From: Papio anubis
Taxonomy: Eukaryota > Chordata > Mammalia > Primates > Cercopithecidae
Direction of reading: 5' to 3'
DNA length: 64,000 bases
NCBI RefSeq assembly: GCF_008728515.1
Contig: NC_044981.1
Span: forward strand, 127,694,884-127,758,883
Shown here: piece by piece, positions 25,504-37,269 of the stretch
Layout of the letters: each line of letters begins with the position of its first letter
Numbering within the stretch: position 1 is the first letter of the stretch
Translations under genes and position numbers: made by a program
The notes under the pieces: model-generated
Database searches by the model: none
The model's input: only the letters and a program-made list of their open reading frames with translations
Told to the model about the DNA's origin: nothing

Positions 25504-26379
25504 ATAAGCTTAACATCTTTAGACCGTATGAAGTGTTGGCAATGATGTGGAGAAGATAGAGAAAATGGAACTACATTGCTGGTGGAAACATAAAATGTTA
25601 CAACTGTTTTGGAAAACAGTTTCACAGTTTCTTTAAAAAGCTAAAGATAACCAATCATATCATTCTGCTCCTAGGTATTTACCCAGGAAAAATTAAAGTT
25701 TATGTTTATATGAAGATTTGTACACAGATATTCACAGAAGCCTTATTTGTAGCCATCAAAATGGAAAACAACCCAAATATCTCTCAATGGGTGACTGGAA
25801 AAACAAATTGTGGTATACCCACACAGTGGAATCCTCCTCTAATGAAAATGAATGAACTGTTGATTCAAGCAACTACAAGGGTGAATCTCAAAATAATTAT
25901 GCTGAGTGAATTAAGACAGATAAAAAAAGAACACATACTATATGACTTCACCTGTATAAAATTTTAAAGAATGCAAACAACTCATAGTGACAGAAAGACG
26001 AGCAGTTATTGTGAGGGGCCATGGTGAGGAAGCCTTGATGGGCAGGAAGGATCCTTGGATATTCTGGAATTTTTATTCTGGGTATAAAGGTACTTTAGGA
26101 AACTTTTGAAAGTCTGGATATGTTCATTATCTTGATGGGGTCGATAGCTTCACTGGTGTATACATATGTCAAAATGTATCAGAATTACACATTATATGCA
26201 GTTTATTGTCAATGATACCTCAAAAAGGCTGTTAAATTTTTTTTCAGTAATGTAGTTATGCTTCTTTCATTCATAATTTTTTTCACAAATCAATATAAAA
26301 TGATTTGTATTGTTATTTATGACATTTAACAATTCCATAGCAAGATAAATGTCATTTTATTTCTCTTCTTTTACTCATT

Positions 26380-26660
26380 AATTCATTCACCAAACATTTA
26401 AAGTGCCAGACATTAGGGTGCTGGAGAAACAAAGATAAAGCTTTGTAATTACTGGGGGTAGAGAACTGGCATCTATTGAGTACCCACTCTGCAACACCTA
26501 CTGTTTTTACATACATCATTTACTTTTCACAAAACAGAAGACATACATTTTCATATATATCCATTTTACAGATGAAGAAATTAAATCCAAAGGGATTAAC
26601 AGCAACAAAACTGGGACTGAAATCCAGGTTCCTGATATTCCAGAGTCATAGTACTTTCCA
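26380..26660 (+). repeat. MIR
   Basis: Contains TTTTACAGATGAAGAAATTA and ACTGGGACTGAAATCCAGGT, the hallmark middle and right parts of MIR. Confidence 0.75.
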
Positions 26661-26681
26661 TCAAAACACAATACCAGAGTC

Positions 26682-26982
26682 TTTTTTTTTTCTTTCTTTC
26701 TTTTTTTGAGACGGAGTTTTGCTCTTGTTGCCCAGGCTGGAGAGCAGTGGCGTGCAACTTCTGCTTCCTCGGTTCAAGCAATTCTCCTTCCTCAGCCTCC
26801 CAAGTAGCTGGGATTACAGTCGCCCACCACCATGCATGGCGAATGTTTTTTTTATTTTTAGTAGAAGACTGGGGTTTCACCATGGTAGCCAGGCTGGTCT
26901 CGAACTCTTGACCTCAGGTGATCCACCTGCCTTGATGTCCCAAAGTGCTGGGATTACAGGTGTGAGCCACGGTGCTCGGACC
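26682..26982 (-). repeat. Alu
   Basis: Antisense, with a T/CTTT-rich tail. The site AGAGTCT is repeated as AGAGTCC at the right edge. Confidence 0.92.
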
Positions 26983-27299
26983 ACACCTGCAGAGTCCTGA
27001 GGGGAGTGTAACAGTCCTAACTTTTTCTGAAGAAATCAGTGAAGGCTTTCCTATAGAGGCTCTATTGTTTGAGATGCAGTAGAGGCTGTGCAATATTTAG
27101 AGTTTTAAAGGAGTGCATTATTGATGACCTAAGGGCAAATTATATATTATCTGGCAGAAGTAATGTTTTCTTATTCATTGCTTCTGTAGCACTTTGCTTA
27201 TGTGGTCTATTTATAACTCATTCACTTCATACCTCAGTGAGTTGTAGTTAAGCTTGCAATTGACAATTACAGTGGAGTGCAAGCTGCCATTTGTATTTT
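26983..27299. other. Intergenic, no recognisable feature
   Basis: Nothing identified. Confidence 0.45.
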
Positions 27300-27310
27300 A
27301 ATAACACGAT

Positions 27311-27606
27311 TTTTTTGGGGGGCGGGGAGGACAGAGTCTCACTCTGTCGCCAGGCTTCAGTGCAGTGGTATGATCTCAGCTCACTGCAAACTCTGCCTCC
27401 TGGGTTCAATCGATTCTCCTGCCTCAGCCTCCCGAGTAGCTGGGACTATAGGCATGCACCACCACGCCCAGCTAATGTTTGTATTTTTAGTGGAGAGGGG
27501 GTTTCACCATGTTGGCCAGGATGGTCTTGATCTCTTGACCTCATGATCTACCTGCTTCAGCCTCCCAAAGTGCTGGGATCACAGGAGTGAGCCACCGCAC
27601 TCGACC
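27311..27606 (-). repeat. Alu inserted in a MIR
   Basis: Antisense. Target duplication AATAACACGAT (27300-27310) versus AATAACACAAT (27607-27617). Confidence 0.94.
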
Positions 27607-27617
27607 AATAACACAAT

Positions 27618-27750
27618 ATTTTTAAGCACCTACTATGATCTGTGATAAATCCTCTTATGTGGATAAATTATTCACAGCTCGCGAGTTAGTATTACTATCT
27701 CCATTTTACAAAGAAACAGGTGGCAAAATAAAAATTACCTAAGGGTATAA
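27618..27750 (+). repeat. MIR fragment
   Basis: AAGCACCTACTATGATCTGT and CCATTTTACAAAGAAACAGG fit MIR. Confidence 0.65.
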
Positions 27751-28450
27751 AATAATAAAAACACTTAAGCCATATAACATTAGCAACTATCTCTATTTTT
27801 TTTTATCTTGGAGCTACATTAAACAACAATTTTTGTAGTCGAATACATTCAAATGCATGAATAAATTACGTTCCAAGCCACTTACAAATATAAACTAAAT
27901 TTGGATTACTCTTATTTCTTTCTATTGTGCATAGCAAAAAGCTGAGTAAGCTTTTAATTATCTCTAGAATTTGACATTTGCCTTTGATGTGAAGTATCAT
28001 CATTTCAAAAACACAAGCTAAAACTGAAGTGGTTTGTTCAGTATAATGAGGTTGGTTTCTTATATAACATTATTAACTTTACGTTCTAAGAAATGAGGAC
28101 ATTTAATAGTGGGTTATAGATTCATGCATCAACAACATTCATCATTACTACCTAAGGCCAGTGCTATGTCTAAAAACCTATATTTAATACAATGTTACAC
28201 ACAATTATGTGTTCAATGAATGTTCAGTGAATCCTTCTTTATGATGCTAATAAATATCGTTTATATAGCTAAAATCGTTTGCATAGCTAAGGGCAAATCG
28301 TTGTTTACTGGAGATACTAATGCCGAACGGAGTGAATACATGAAGTTGTAAATTATATGAAAGCAGGGTGACCTATTATAGCCAGGGTCTCAATTTAATA
28401 ATATATACCCGTTTAAAAATAGCCTTATTTCCTCCTCTAAAGCTTGGACT
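27751..28450. other. Intergenic, unique sequence
   Basis: AT-rich. No gene or clear repeat. Confidence 0.45.
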
Positions 28451-28451
28451 C

Positions 28452-28749
28452 TTTTTTTTTTTTTTTTTAAGATAAGTTCTCACTTTGTCGCCCAGGCTGG
28501 AATGGAGAGGCCCGATCTCAGCTCACTGCAGCCTCGACTGCCCAGGCTCAGAGGATCCCCCCCACCCCAGCCTCTTCAGTAGCTGGGACTATAGGTCTGC
28601 ATCACGGGGCCGGCTAGTGTTTGTATTTTTTGTAGAGACGGAGTCTCGCTATGTTGCTCAGGCTGGTCTCGAACACCTGGGTTTAAGCGATCCGCCCTCC
28701 TGGGCGTCCCAAAGTGCTGAGATTACAAGCAGGAGCCACCGCACCGGCC
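28452..28749 (-). repeat. Old Alu near the promoter
   Basis: Antisense and diverged, with CpG-rich remnants, ending about 200 bases before the CpG island. Confidence 0.9.
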
Positions 28750-28769
28750 TGGGCTAAATCTGCTACCAA

Positions 28770-28860
28770 GTTTACACAAGTTTGTTGAATGCCTACTGTG
28801 TGCCTAATTAAAGATCAAAGTTTGATAAAACAAGGTCCCTGCTCTTACTGAGCACATAGC
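28770..28860 (+). repeat. MIR or L2 fragment
   Basis: GTTGAATGCCTACTGTGTGC is typical of these old SINE/LINE 3' ends. Confidence 0.5.
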
Positions 28861-28959
28861 TTTCTCAGGTTATCAGAAACCACACTTGTAAAATAATCCA
28901 GAACGCTGGCCTAAGTAGGTCAGGGTTCCCCGCTTGCAACATTTAGTCCAAACCAGTCA

Positions 28960-29281
28960 GTTCTAGGAGGCGCGATTTCCCCATCCCCCTCCGTCGCCCA
29001 ACCTTTGGGTGGGGCCACGCCCAAACGCTCCCTCCCCTCTTCCCGCCGTGCGCAGCAGTGCGCATGCGCCCTCAGGGAGGCGAACAGTGACCCCCGAGGC
29101 ATTGCCGTCGCGCGGTGCACAGATAAGACGTCGCGCTTGCGCAGGCGCTCGGCGCAGAGGCCTGCGGGAAACCAAGATGGCGCATGGGAGTTCTCCAGGG
29201 CGCAGTTGGCACCTTATCAGTATCTAAGCGGAGTGTTTTGGAAGGAGTTAAGGGGCTGTGGCAAACGCCCTCTCCGCCGTC
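28960..29281 (+). promoter_or_regulatory. HBS1L: HBS1L CpG-island promoter and 5'UTR
   Basis: This block is far richer in CpG than anything around it and has no TATA box, as expected for a housekeeping promoter. Visible sites are a CACCC/GC-type box CCACGCCC at 29015-29022, an E2F-like TTCCCGCC at 29040-29047, a perfect NRF1 palindrome GCGCATGCGC at 29060-29069, a second NRF1-type site TGCGCAGGCGC at 29138-29148, a GATA-type AGATAAG at 29121-29127, a palindromic GACGTC at 29127-29132, and a YY1-type CAAGATGGCG at 29173-29182. YY1 sites of this form usually lie just downstream of the start of transcription, so I infer initiation near 29130-29175. The exact start cannot be read from sequence. 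The main ATG at 29282 has G at -3 and G at +4, which is a strong context. Confidence 0.85.
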
Positions 29282-29324
29282 ATGGCCCGGCATCGGAATG
29301 TTCGAGGCTATAACTACGATGAAG
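29282..29324 (+). CDS. HBS1L: HBS1L exon 1, coding part
   Basis: This exon encodes the first 14 residues of HBS1L plus one base of codon 15. HBS1L is a cytosolic translational GTPase related to eRF3 and eEF1A. With Pelota (Dom34) it recognises stalled or empty ribosomes and promotes subunit splitting in no-go and non-stop decay. The peptide begins MARHRNVRGYNYDE, which I recognise as the HBS1L N-terminus, and the exon ends at a GTAGGA donor. Joining the last G to the AT at 33340 restores the Asp of the acidic stretch DEDFEDDD. Only the N-terminal 143 residues shared by all long forms lie in this window; the GTPase and beta-barrel exons are beyond position 64000. Confidence 0.95.
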
Positions 29325-30594
29325 GTAGGAGGCAGGGTCATGCCGGGACGTTCTTTTGCGGTTACAGCTGGGATCCTAGCCCGTTGGCATCTACTTCAAT
29401 CTGTGAGTTTCTCGTCAGTAGTGCCCTGTCGGAATTGGGAGAGCCCAGTTGGGGAATATTACAGGCCTTCTAGTGCCGCCAAATGCCGTCGTTTTTAAGT
29501 CATGATTTCTGCCCTCTGGTGTTGATTTTGTTTGGGGAAGGAGAGGTGCTGAATAGCGTCATATGGGTAGGACATTGGTGAGGTTGGGATCCGGTGATAT
29601 TTAGGCACGTAAGCATTATCACCTCTTCCATTGTTTCCTCCCATGTCGGGCACTCACGTGCCTGCTTCTAGCCCCTCTCTTTCAGACCCCCTTTGAGAAA
29701 TGTCCTTGAAACGTTGCTTATTTGTAAAACACAGATTGACTTAATGCTTACATTCAACAGACCTGTACCTGTGCTAGATTTACACGGTAAATCTTTTCTG
29801 TGTGTCCATACATATTTAGTGCAGAACCAGTTTGCGCTAATTTATTTTTCAACAAATTTCAAAGTGGAAACTTAGGAGACAGTAGAAAAGACACATATTA
29901 AAAAGGCCCAAATAATGAGTCGATCAGATGATCGTGAAGTTTATACTCAGTTCTTGGCTGGTAATGCTTGATGTAAATGTATTTTGAAATGTAAATAAAC
30001 GGCGGTACTAGAAGAAAGAGTGTATGGGAAAGGACTTTTTGATATTGAAAAATGAAATAAAAGAAAAATGTCTATATGAATGTTCTGTAGGAGTTAACAG
30101 GAGTTAGAATTATTTTTAGGAGGAGCACATCCCTCTTCATGCAGTAGATAACTATAGACATCACCAAGCATCACATAAACTAAAAATATAAACAAGTATG
30201 AACTAATGCAGAAGAAGAATAAAGACCTATGCTTTGCAAAGTGCAGAACATGTAATGCTTAATATGTTGGTGATTGTCGTTGGCACCCCAGTAGATTATT
30301 ATGGAACATCAGTGTGCTCTAACTAGAGTGAGGGCAGCTAACACCCTGTTCTCCATTTGGAACCTGTGACTTCAGTCCGTCTAGAACATGTGAATTTTCT
30401 GGTGGTTACTTTAGAATAGAGGCCCTTTTAAATAAGTATTGCAATGGATGGTGTTGCATGTGGACCATTGTCACCTAAGAAATGACTTTAGACTGAGAGA
30501 TATTTTTGCAAATATTAAGTACATGAATAGGCCTAATTATTATTCGTTTCTTTAATAGTTGTTTATCATTTCCTCAACCACCATTAAGTTAGTG

Positions 30595-30860
30595 CTTAGA
30601 GTACTGTTCTAAGCTTTGAGGACTGACGGTAAGATATTTGAGGGTAGTCTAAAAGGAGAAGATTATACCAGTTACAGATTATTAGAGTATGAAAAATGCT
30701 ACAAAAGGTACTGAGAAAACGCTATGGGAGGGATACACAGATGAGAACACTTAATTCAGAATGGATTGGGGGGAGTCAGCAGGATTTCTATGTGAAGGAA
30801 TGCTTCATGGAGGAGAAGTGGTTGGCCTCAGGGAGCACCTTGGCTACTTGAGGTCAGGTT
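30595..30860 (+). repeat. L2-like fragment
   Basis: GTGAAGGAATGCTTCATGGA with preceding GGGAGTCAGCAGG text fits the L2 3' region. Confidence 0.5.
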
Positions 30861-31370
30861 GTCATGTTTCTTTGGAACAATTGGTGACATCATAACCAAG
30901 CTGTTCCTGTAACATTAAGGAGGTTCATCCCCTTTTCTTGTTTATAAAAGTTGTACTCATTATCAAGGTCCAGTTTATTTCTCTTCTTTCCTGTTAGGCT
31001 TTCTCTTGAATTCTCAGAATAATAATTTAAAAATTCTCTTAAGTAATATAACCTCATTAGAGAGAGCGTGTGTTCTAAAACCTATTGGTTTCTCTACTTA
31101 ACTCCCACTTTGTTTTTCTCTGTAATTTATATAATACTTTACATGACTGCCTCAGTCACTGATTTAAAAGTCCCAGGAAGGCAAAATCCATACTTGAAGT
31201 GGCTGACACAGTGTTCTTTACATGTAGTAAATATTCCATAATTTTGTTGATTGAGGAAACAAACTACGAAGATTGCAGGAAAGAATTCTCTTCATCTTTT
31301 TATGTGGTGGCACTTTAGGGTCAATTTCAGCATTGACAAGCTGACTTAGTAAAAAAAGAGTCTCATTATG

Positions 31371-31673
31371 TTTTTTTTTTTAAAGAGACAGGATCACACT
31401 TTGTTGGCCAAGCTGCAGTGTGAGTGCAGTGGCATGATCATAGCTCTCTGTAACCTCCAACTCCTGGGCTCAAGCAGTCCTCCTGCCTCAGCCTCCAGAG
31501 TAGCTAGGTCTATAGGCATGTGCCCCATGGCTGGTTGATTTTTTTTATTTTAGTAGAGACAGCATCTGGCTGTGTTGCCCAGGCTGGACTCAAATTCCTG
31601 GGCCCAAGTAAGATCTTGCCTCCTTGGCTTCCCAAAGTGCTGGAATTATAGGTGTGAGCCACGATGCCTGGCC
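31371..31673 (-). repeat. Old Alu in intron 1
   Basis: Antisense, J-like (CTCCTGGGCTCAAGCAGTCC). Confidence 0.9.
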
Positions 31674-32243
31674 TGTTGTTGTCTTCAGTATCTGAAAATA
31701 TTTTGTTTGTGAATGGCCCCTTGTTTATTTTCAAATAAATTTTTATTAACTTGGGATTGTGATCTAATAATTTATTTAATCATATATCTTTTTGCCCAAT
31801 AGTAGCATTTATCTAATTTTTCTTTGCCGTAAGCATTTGGTCTCAGCCTTTGAGCGTGCTGTTTCTGCTGCATGAATACCCTCAGAAATTAGCTAACTCT
31901 ATCCTTTGGGATTGGTTTGGATTTTATATTCCTGGGGATCTTTCCCTGGCTACCCCACTCCCAGTTCTAGTTTTGTCGTTCATGTGTGTGTTCCCAAATT
32001 GCTCTGTGTTTCTCACGTCAGGCATTTACCACATGGTTTTGTAATTGCCCATTTTCTTGGGTGTATTCCTTGTCAGATTTTAGGTGCAGTGATAACTGGA
32101 AATGTGTTCACTGTTATACCACAGTTGTCTCAACTACTCCCTGGCATGGTGTTAGTGTTTGTGAAGTGAAATTTATGTAAATATATTTATGTTCTTTGTG
32201 GGTTTTTAGTTGTAATTAGTTTGATTCGTTAATTTATAATAAA

Positions 32244-32480
32244 ACAGATATTAATCTAGTTCCACATGTGTGCCAGGTGGCTAAACCAAGTCTTGCCCTG
32301 AAGAAGCTGATAGTCTCATGTAGTGAACAGGCGTAGTACTCTGTAAATTGGGTAAGTGTGCTGGAGGGTAACAGTGGCAGAGGGGCTTACTGCTTTACCT
32401 AGAGTGGTCAGGGAAGACTTGTGCAAAGAGGAGACGTTTGAGCTAGAACCTTAGCTAGCAGAAAGAAATGGCCTAGGAAA
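32244..32480 (+). repeat. L2-like fragment
   Basis: GTCAGGGAAGACTTGTGCAA and GACGTTTGAGCTAGAACCTT are characteristic L2 phrases. Confidence 0.6.
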
Positions 32481-32734
32481 ATCAAGGCAAAGAGCATATC
32501 CCAGGAAGCAAGAAAAAAAGGGCAATTAGCCATCAGTGGGTGAGCATAGGGGTTTAGGGTAAGCTGGTTTGTATGGATGCTACTTAGCTTTTCATGAAGA
32601 AATACTACTTTTGTGATCTATTGTATACCCCCATGTTAGTGAGTTGTGTGGAAGAGACGTGCTTTGGTTATAGAGGGAACTTGGTAAAAAAAATGGTTTA
32701 TTTCAGATTTTTGTCAACACTGGAGAAACTAAGT

Positions 32735-33045
32735 ATTTTTTTTTCTTTTTTCTTTTTTTTTTTTTGAGATGGAGTCTCGCTCTGTCACTCAGGCTGGAGT
32801 GCAGTGGCGTGATCTCGGCTCACTGCAACCTCCACCTCCTGGGTTCAAGTGATTCTCCTGCCTCAGACTCCTGAGTAGCTGGGATTTCAGGTGTGCTCCA
32901 CCACGCCCAGCTAATTTTTGTATTTTTAGTAGAGATGGGGTTTCGCTATGTTGGTCAGGTGGGTCTCAAACTTCTGACCTCATGATCCGCCTACCTCGGC
33001 CTCACAAACTGCTGGGATTACAGGCATGAGCCACCGTACCTGACC
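32735..33045 (-). repeat. Alu in intron 1
   Basis: Antisense, full length, about 295 bases upstream of exon 2, with a long interrupted T-tract. Confidence 0.95.
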
Positions 33046-33339
33046 TCAACTATGTTTTTTATAGGATTATTATCTTTGATCCTATGAGGTGAAAACTTGG
33101 GACCTGGGTAACCCAATTAATTTAACAACTGAAGAACTGTATATGTCTTTATAAATATAGTCAGTAGATAACTATTTTGTGGGTGAAATTCTTAGAGTTT
33201 TTTTGAAAATAGACATTCTAGATTCCTTAAATTTTGGATAAACAGTTTATTTTGGAGAGGATTCAGATGCTTCCTCACTAGTAACTAAGAATATGAAAAG
33301 AACTTGTAAATGAATTTATCTCTTTTGTCTTTATTTTAG

Positions 33340-33405
33340 ATTTTGAAGATGATGATCTCTATGGCCAGTCTGTAGAGGATGATTATTGTATTTCGCCATC
33401 AACAG
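33340..33405 (+). CDS. HBS1L: HBS1L exon 2
   Basis: This 66-nt exon follows a pyrimidine-rich TTTATTTTAG acceptor and ends at a GTGAAT donor. It encodes the acidic run [22 protein letters not shown], residues 15-36. It keeps phase 1 at both ends, so skipping it would not shift the frame. The segment is predicted to be flexible, and low complexity acidic sequence is typical of the HBS1 N-terminal extension. No alternative acceptor stands out. Confidence 0.93.
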
Positions 33406-34131
33406 GTGAATTTTAAAAAATAATTTGATTCCTTTGATTTGGTGTTTAAAAACGTAAAGTAAATGTTAGTCGTTCAAGGACTAGAAGTGTTCTGTGAGAC
33501 TGTAATGTATAACACTTAAAAAGTTAATTATATGTTAATTTTTAAAGGCATATAAAATAATTTCTTTACCTGTGAGTAGAATTTAAACTTGTGATTCTGT
33601 TATTTAGTTTTAAATAATATAAAAAAGACTTTGGCTTTTTTTCCCAGCATACTTTGCATCGTGCAGTTAATCTAAATATACTAAAATGGTAATTTAGTCA
33701 ATAATGAAATTCCGAAGGCTCTAGAGGCAGGCAGCCATTATATCCTCAAGGATCCTTTGAGTGTTAGAAACATGGAAGTCTTATGCATAGACTTTCCTTT
33801 ATACAGTACTTTAGTTTATCTATTGTTAAACAGTTTGGTCAATAAACCAATACATGTAGTTCAGACTTCTTTTGGAGTCTGATTTGGAGAGGGATTTGGT
33901 ATTCATATTTCTGTATGATTCCACGTCGGAGCTGTATCTTCTAGATTATCAGCCCAAAGATTTCTTCTCTGCCACCATATAAGGAAAACATTCATATATT
34001 CTTCCCAGCAAAGACTGCGTCATTAATCCTGATCCTCCTCTCACTTATTTCCCTAACACTACCCTTGTCTCCAAATTTCAGCCTACTATCTACACAGGTT
34101 AAAATGCCCTGCTAAATTTTAGTATGGTATA

Positions 34132-34431
34132 GGCTGGGTGCTGTGGCTCACGCCTGTAATCCCAGCACTCTGGGAGGCTGAGGCACGTGGATCACCTGAG
34201 GTCAGGAGTTCGAGACCAGCCTGGCCAACATGGTGAAACCCCGTCTCTACTAAAAATACAAAAATTAGCCAGGCATGGTGGCGAGTGCCTGTAATCCCAG
34301 CTACTTGGGAGACTGAGGCAGGAGAATCACTTGAACCCGGGAGGCGGAGGTTGCAGTGAGCTGAGATCACCCCATTCCAGCCTGGGCAACAAAAGCTAAA
34401 CTCCATCTCAAAAAATAGAAAAAAAAAATGT
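34132..34431 (+). repeat. Alu in intron 2
   Basis: Sense. Target duplication AGTATGGTATA (34121-34131) versus ACTATGGTATA (34432-34442). Confidence 0.95.
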
Positions 34432-34555
34432 ACTATGGTATAAAAAGAGGGTATAATAGTATATTTACCTATAGTTGGGTGTAGCATAAATATAATTTAT
34501 AAAACTCATTTTTCACAAGTTTAAAGATTTAATAAACATTTCTTTCAGAGCCTTC

Positions 34556-34904
34556 TGCCATGGTCTGAATGTTTGTGTTTCCCTCAGATTCACATGTTGA
34601 AATTCTCACCCCCAAGGTGATGGTATTAGGAGGTGGGGCCCTTGGTAGGTGATTAGGCCGTGAGGGTGGAGCCCTCATAAATGGGATTAGTGCCCTAATA
34701 AAAGAGGTCCCAAGGAGAACTCTTGCCCTTCTATCATGTTAGGACACAGCAAGTGGGTGCTATCTGTGGGCCAGAAAGTGGGCCTTCACCGCACACAGGC
34801 TGCCTTGATCTTGGACTTCCTAGCCTCTGAACTGTCAGAAATTTCTGTTTGTAAGCTACCTAGTTTATGACATTTTGTTATAGCAGCCTGAATGGACTAA
34901 GACA
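34556..34904 (+). repeat. MLT1-type MaLR LTR
   Basis: Phrases GGTGATGGTATTAGGAGGTG, GGGATTAGTGCCCTAATAAA and TTTTGTTATAGCAGCCTGAA in order identify an MLT1-type LTR. Ends at GGACTAAGACA. Confidence 0.82.
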
Positions 34905-35389
34905 TCCTTGTCTTAATTACCTTCTAGTCTGCTGGGCTGTCTTATAAACTGTACCTACTTTCATCCCATTTTTAGCCTCTTCTGACCTAATATGTCCCTT
35001 CTGACTTTTATAATTTCTTTTTATTTATAAAGGCATAGATATGCTAGAAGTTGTCTTTATCGTATCTACTCTTACCACCTTTTTCCTGTTAATTGGTTAT
35101 TCTGAAATGCATCTAGCTCTTTATTTACAGGCCTGCCCTTCTGGTCAAGTACTTTTCTCATTTAGCTTAATCGTGGCCTTTGCTCTCATCTTTTAATGTT
35201 TCACTGTTATCAGTCCATATTCTGTTAGGAGATAAAGATTGTACCAGTTATTTTATCAGAAAGTATTTAACATAAAAAGTTGTTAACCAGGTATGATAGA
35301 ACAAAGAATGCAAAAAGTGCAACCAGGATATCAAGAAGGTAATAAGTTCAGGAAGCACTTTACTGTCCCTAGTTCTTGGGGGAACAAAT

Positions 35390-35960
35390 GGCAAGGTTGA
35401 AATCACCTTTTAGAAGCTGGTGGAGGCACCTTGGAACTGTGACTTAGACCTTGAGGAGAGGGTTTTTTGCTGCGTTGCCTCTGAAGTTTTCAAGAGGGAC
35501 TGTGGGGCCAGGACTCAGACCTCTGGGCAGGGAGGCACTGCATGACTGATGCTGGTGCCTCAGAAAGCCCCTGAATCTTAGAGCTGGGATTCAGCCTTTT
35601 AAAGAGGGGATTCCAACCTACTGGCTGGTTGTGTTGTCTGGGGAGTGAAGAGGCAGATTGAAGCTGGTTCTGGGAGTTTTCGAAAAATCGAAAATGGATA
35701 TTAATTGCAGTTACTGGAAGAAACTGCTTCTGGAAGGTGAAGTGAGTATTGCTGGGGTGATACTGGAACAAGAAGCAAAGGGAGAGGAGCATGTGCCTGC
35801 CTTCTCTGGCTTTCCAGTGTCCCTTTAGTATCTCCTTATTGGATGATCCTAAAAGGGAGCTGGGTATCAAAGAAGAAACGTGCTTTGCAGTGACTTCAAT
35901 CCAGCATCACAAAGCTTAGTAAAGGATGGTAGGTTAGAAGCTGAGAGGTGGCTTAATAAG
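35390..35960. repeat. Probable old dispersed repeat
   Basis: GC-richer than its surroundings. The part 35830-35930 is similar to 6350-6450, so at least that section is dispersed. Family unresolved. Confidence 0.4.
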
Positions 35961-36354
35961 CAGCATTCCTTTATAGCTCCTTATTCAGGGATTCAAAAGA
36001 GAAGACATTTTATAGTGATTTAGGAATAAAACAATTTCACATTTTTCTAGGAACCTCTTAGGCATTTGCCCTTTGGGGCTTCTATAATTCAGCATCACAG
36101 TTGACTAGGTAACTTAAATATTAGAGGTGACAAAGTGATGTCTGGTAGTGCTATCCTCATCACTCTCATTCTAAGCACAGTAGAGAGCATGGCATATTCA
36201 TAGAACTGAGAAGATGGTATGGTTATATTAGATTTGAGTTAAAAAATCTCTAATACATTGATAATGGATTAAAGGTGGTATATGGGTAGATGTAAGTAGA
36301 CTCGTTAGGAGAGTGTTATATGTATTTATCTAGAGGAGATGAGGCTATTTAGGA

Positions 36355-36515
36355 CAGTGTTCTCAAAGTGAACCATCAGCATCACTTGAGAGTTTGTTCG
36401 AAATGCAATGTTGGGGACTCCACCCAAGAGTCGGAAACTGGGAGTGAGGCATAGCAGATGTTTTAATGAGCCCACTGGGGTATGCTCGTGGTATACATTG
36501 AGAACCATTTGTTTA
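36355..36515 (+). repeat. MER5A-like DNA transposon fragment
   Basis: Opens CAGTGTTCTCAAAGTGAACC and closes ATTGAGAACCATTTG, the near-palindromic ends expected of MER5 elements. Confidence 0.7.
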
Positions 36516-37269
36516 GGGCAAGAGTGGTAGCATTGGATTTGGAAATACATTCAAGAGAAAATTTACAGGAGTTGAGGTCTACAGGACTTGAAAGTTGGTT
36601 GAATATGGCTTTGTGTAAGCATGGAATCTTTCAGATGGGGAATTACTGAAAGACACCTTAATATTGCAGGTTAACATAGTCATTTAGGCTTCTCTGGATA
36701 AATGTTATGTTATCTTGAATAATAAGCTAACAGCACAGAAAGTCAGACTTTCAAAGGGTGTTTCTCTGAGATTTGCATTTATGGCCTAGCTTTCTTGAGG
36801 ACAGGGTCAGAGTTTATCCATGTGTCTCTCATAGCTTTTGATGTGGCTCTTACCTGTGGTTTGTATTCAGGACAGTCAGAGTTACTTTTCGAACACACCA
36901 GAAGCCAACTGATCTTATCAAAGCAGGAGATAGTTAAATGTTTTTGAGTTTCTTCTGTGACAAACTGATATTTTTAACAAAAGCATGCGACTTTGGATTT
37001 TTAAAATTTTCAAAACATTTAAAAATAACAGTAATATCAGATAAGAAACTTAACTTTCCTCTTTAGTGGTATATTTTCCAAGTAATTTTCAATAAAAAAT
37101 GAATAGTTTTAGAAGAATATTTTCCTTTCTTAAGCAGCTAATGTCATTGAATAGCTGATTATATTCATGGTGTAATGAAGTCTGATAATTGAATGACTTT
37201 ACCAATTAATTGGAATTTCTCTCTAAAATTCATCAGCATGTGTATATTTTTTTGAATTCTATTAAGCCC

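Larger units (their letters stand above)
23985..26250 (+). repeat. Long L1 fragment, sense, carrying two Alus
   Basis: The remains of the C-terminal half of L1 ORF2 and the 3' region in correct order: AAATGGAGAGACATATGTTG, then the AACAACTGATTTTGGATAAA region, then TGCTGGTGGAAACATAAAAT and GGTATACCCACACAGTGGAATC. Many stops and indels leave no open frame. Confidence 0.8.
29325..33339 (+). other. HBS1L: HBS1L intron 1
   Basis: GT...AG intron of about 4.0 kb. Its first few hundred bases are still CpG-bearing. It contains L2-like sequence (30595-30860, 32244-32480), two antisense Alus (31371-31673, 32735-33045) and unique sequence, with no coding evidence. The 3' end has the acceptor TTTGTCTTTATTTTAG. 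Confidence 0.9.

Noticed and set aside
24351..25967. Frames in the L1 block that resemble reverse-transcriptase text
   Set aside because: They are short, interrupted remnants of L1 ORF2, not a functional gene.
28452..28749. GC-richer block as a second CpG island
   Set aside because: It is an old Alu; its CpGs come from the Alu sequence.
29184..29498. 104-codon frame starting in the HBS1L leader
   Set aside because: In mRNA it is cut by the exon 1 donor at 29325, and the part beyond is intron. Kept only as a uORF observation.
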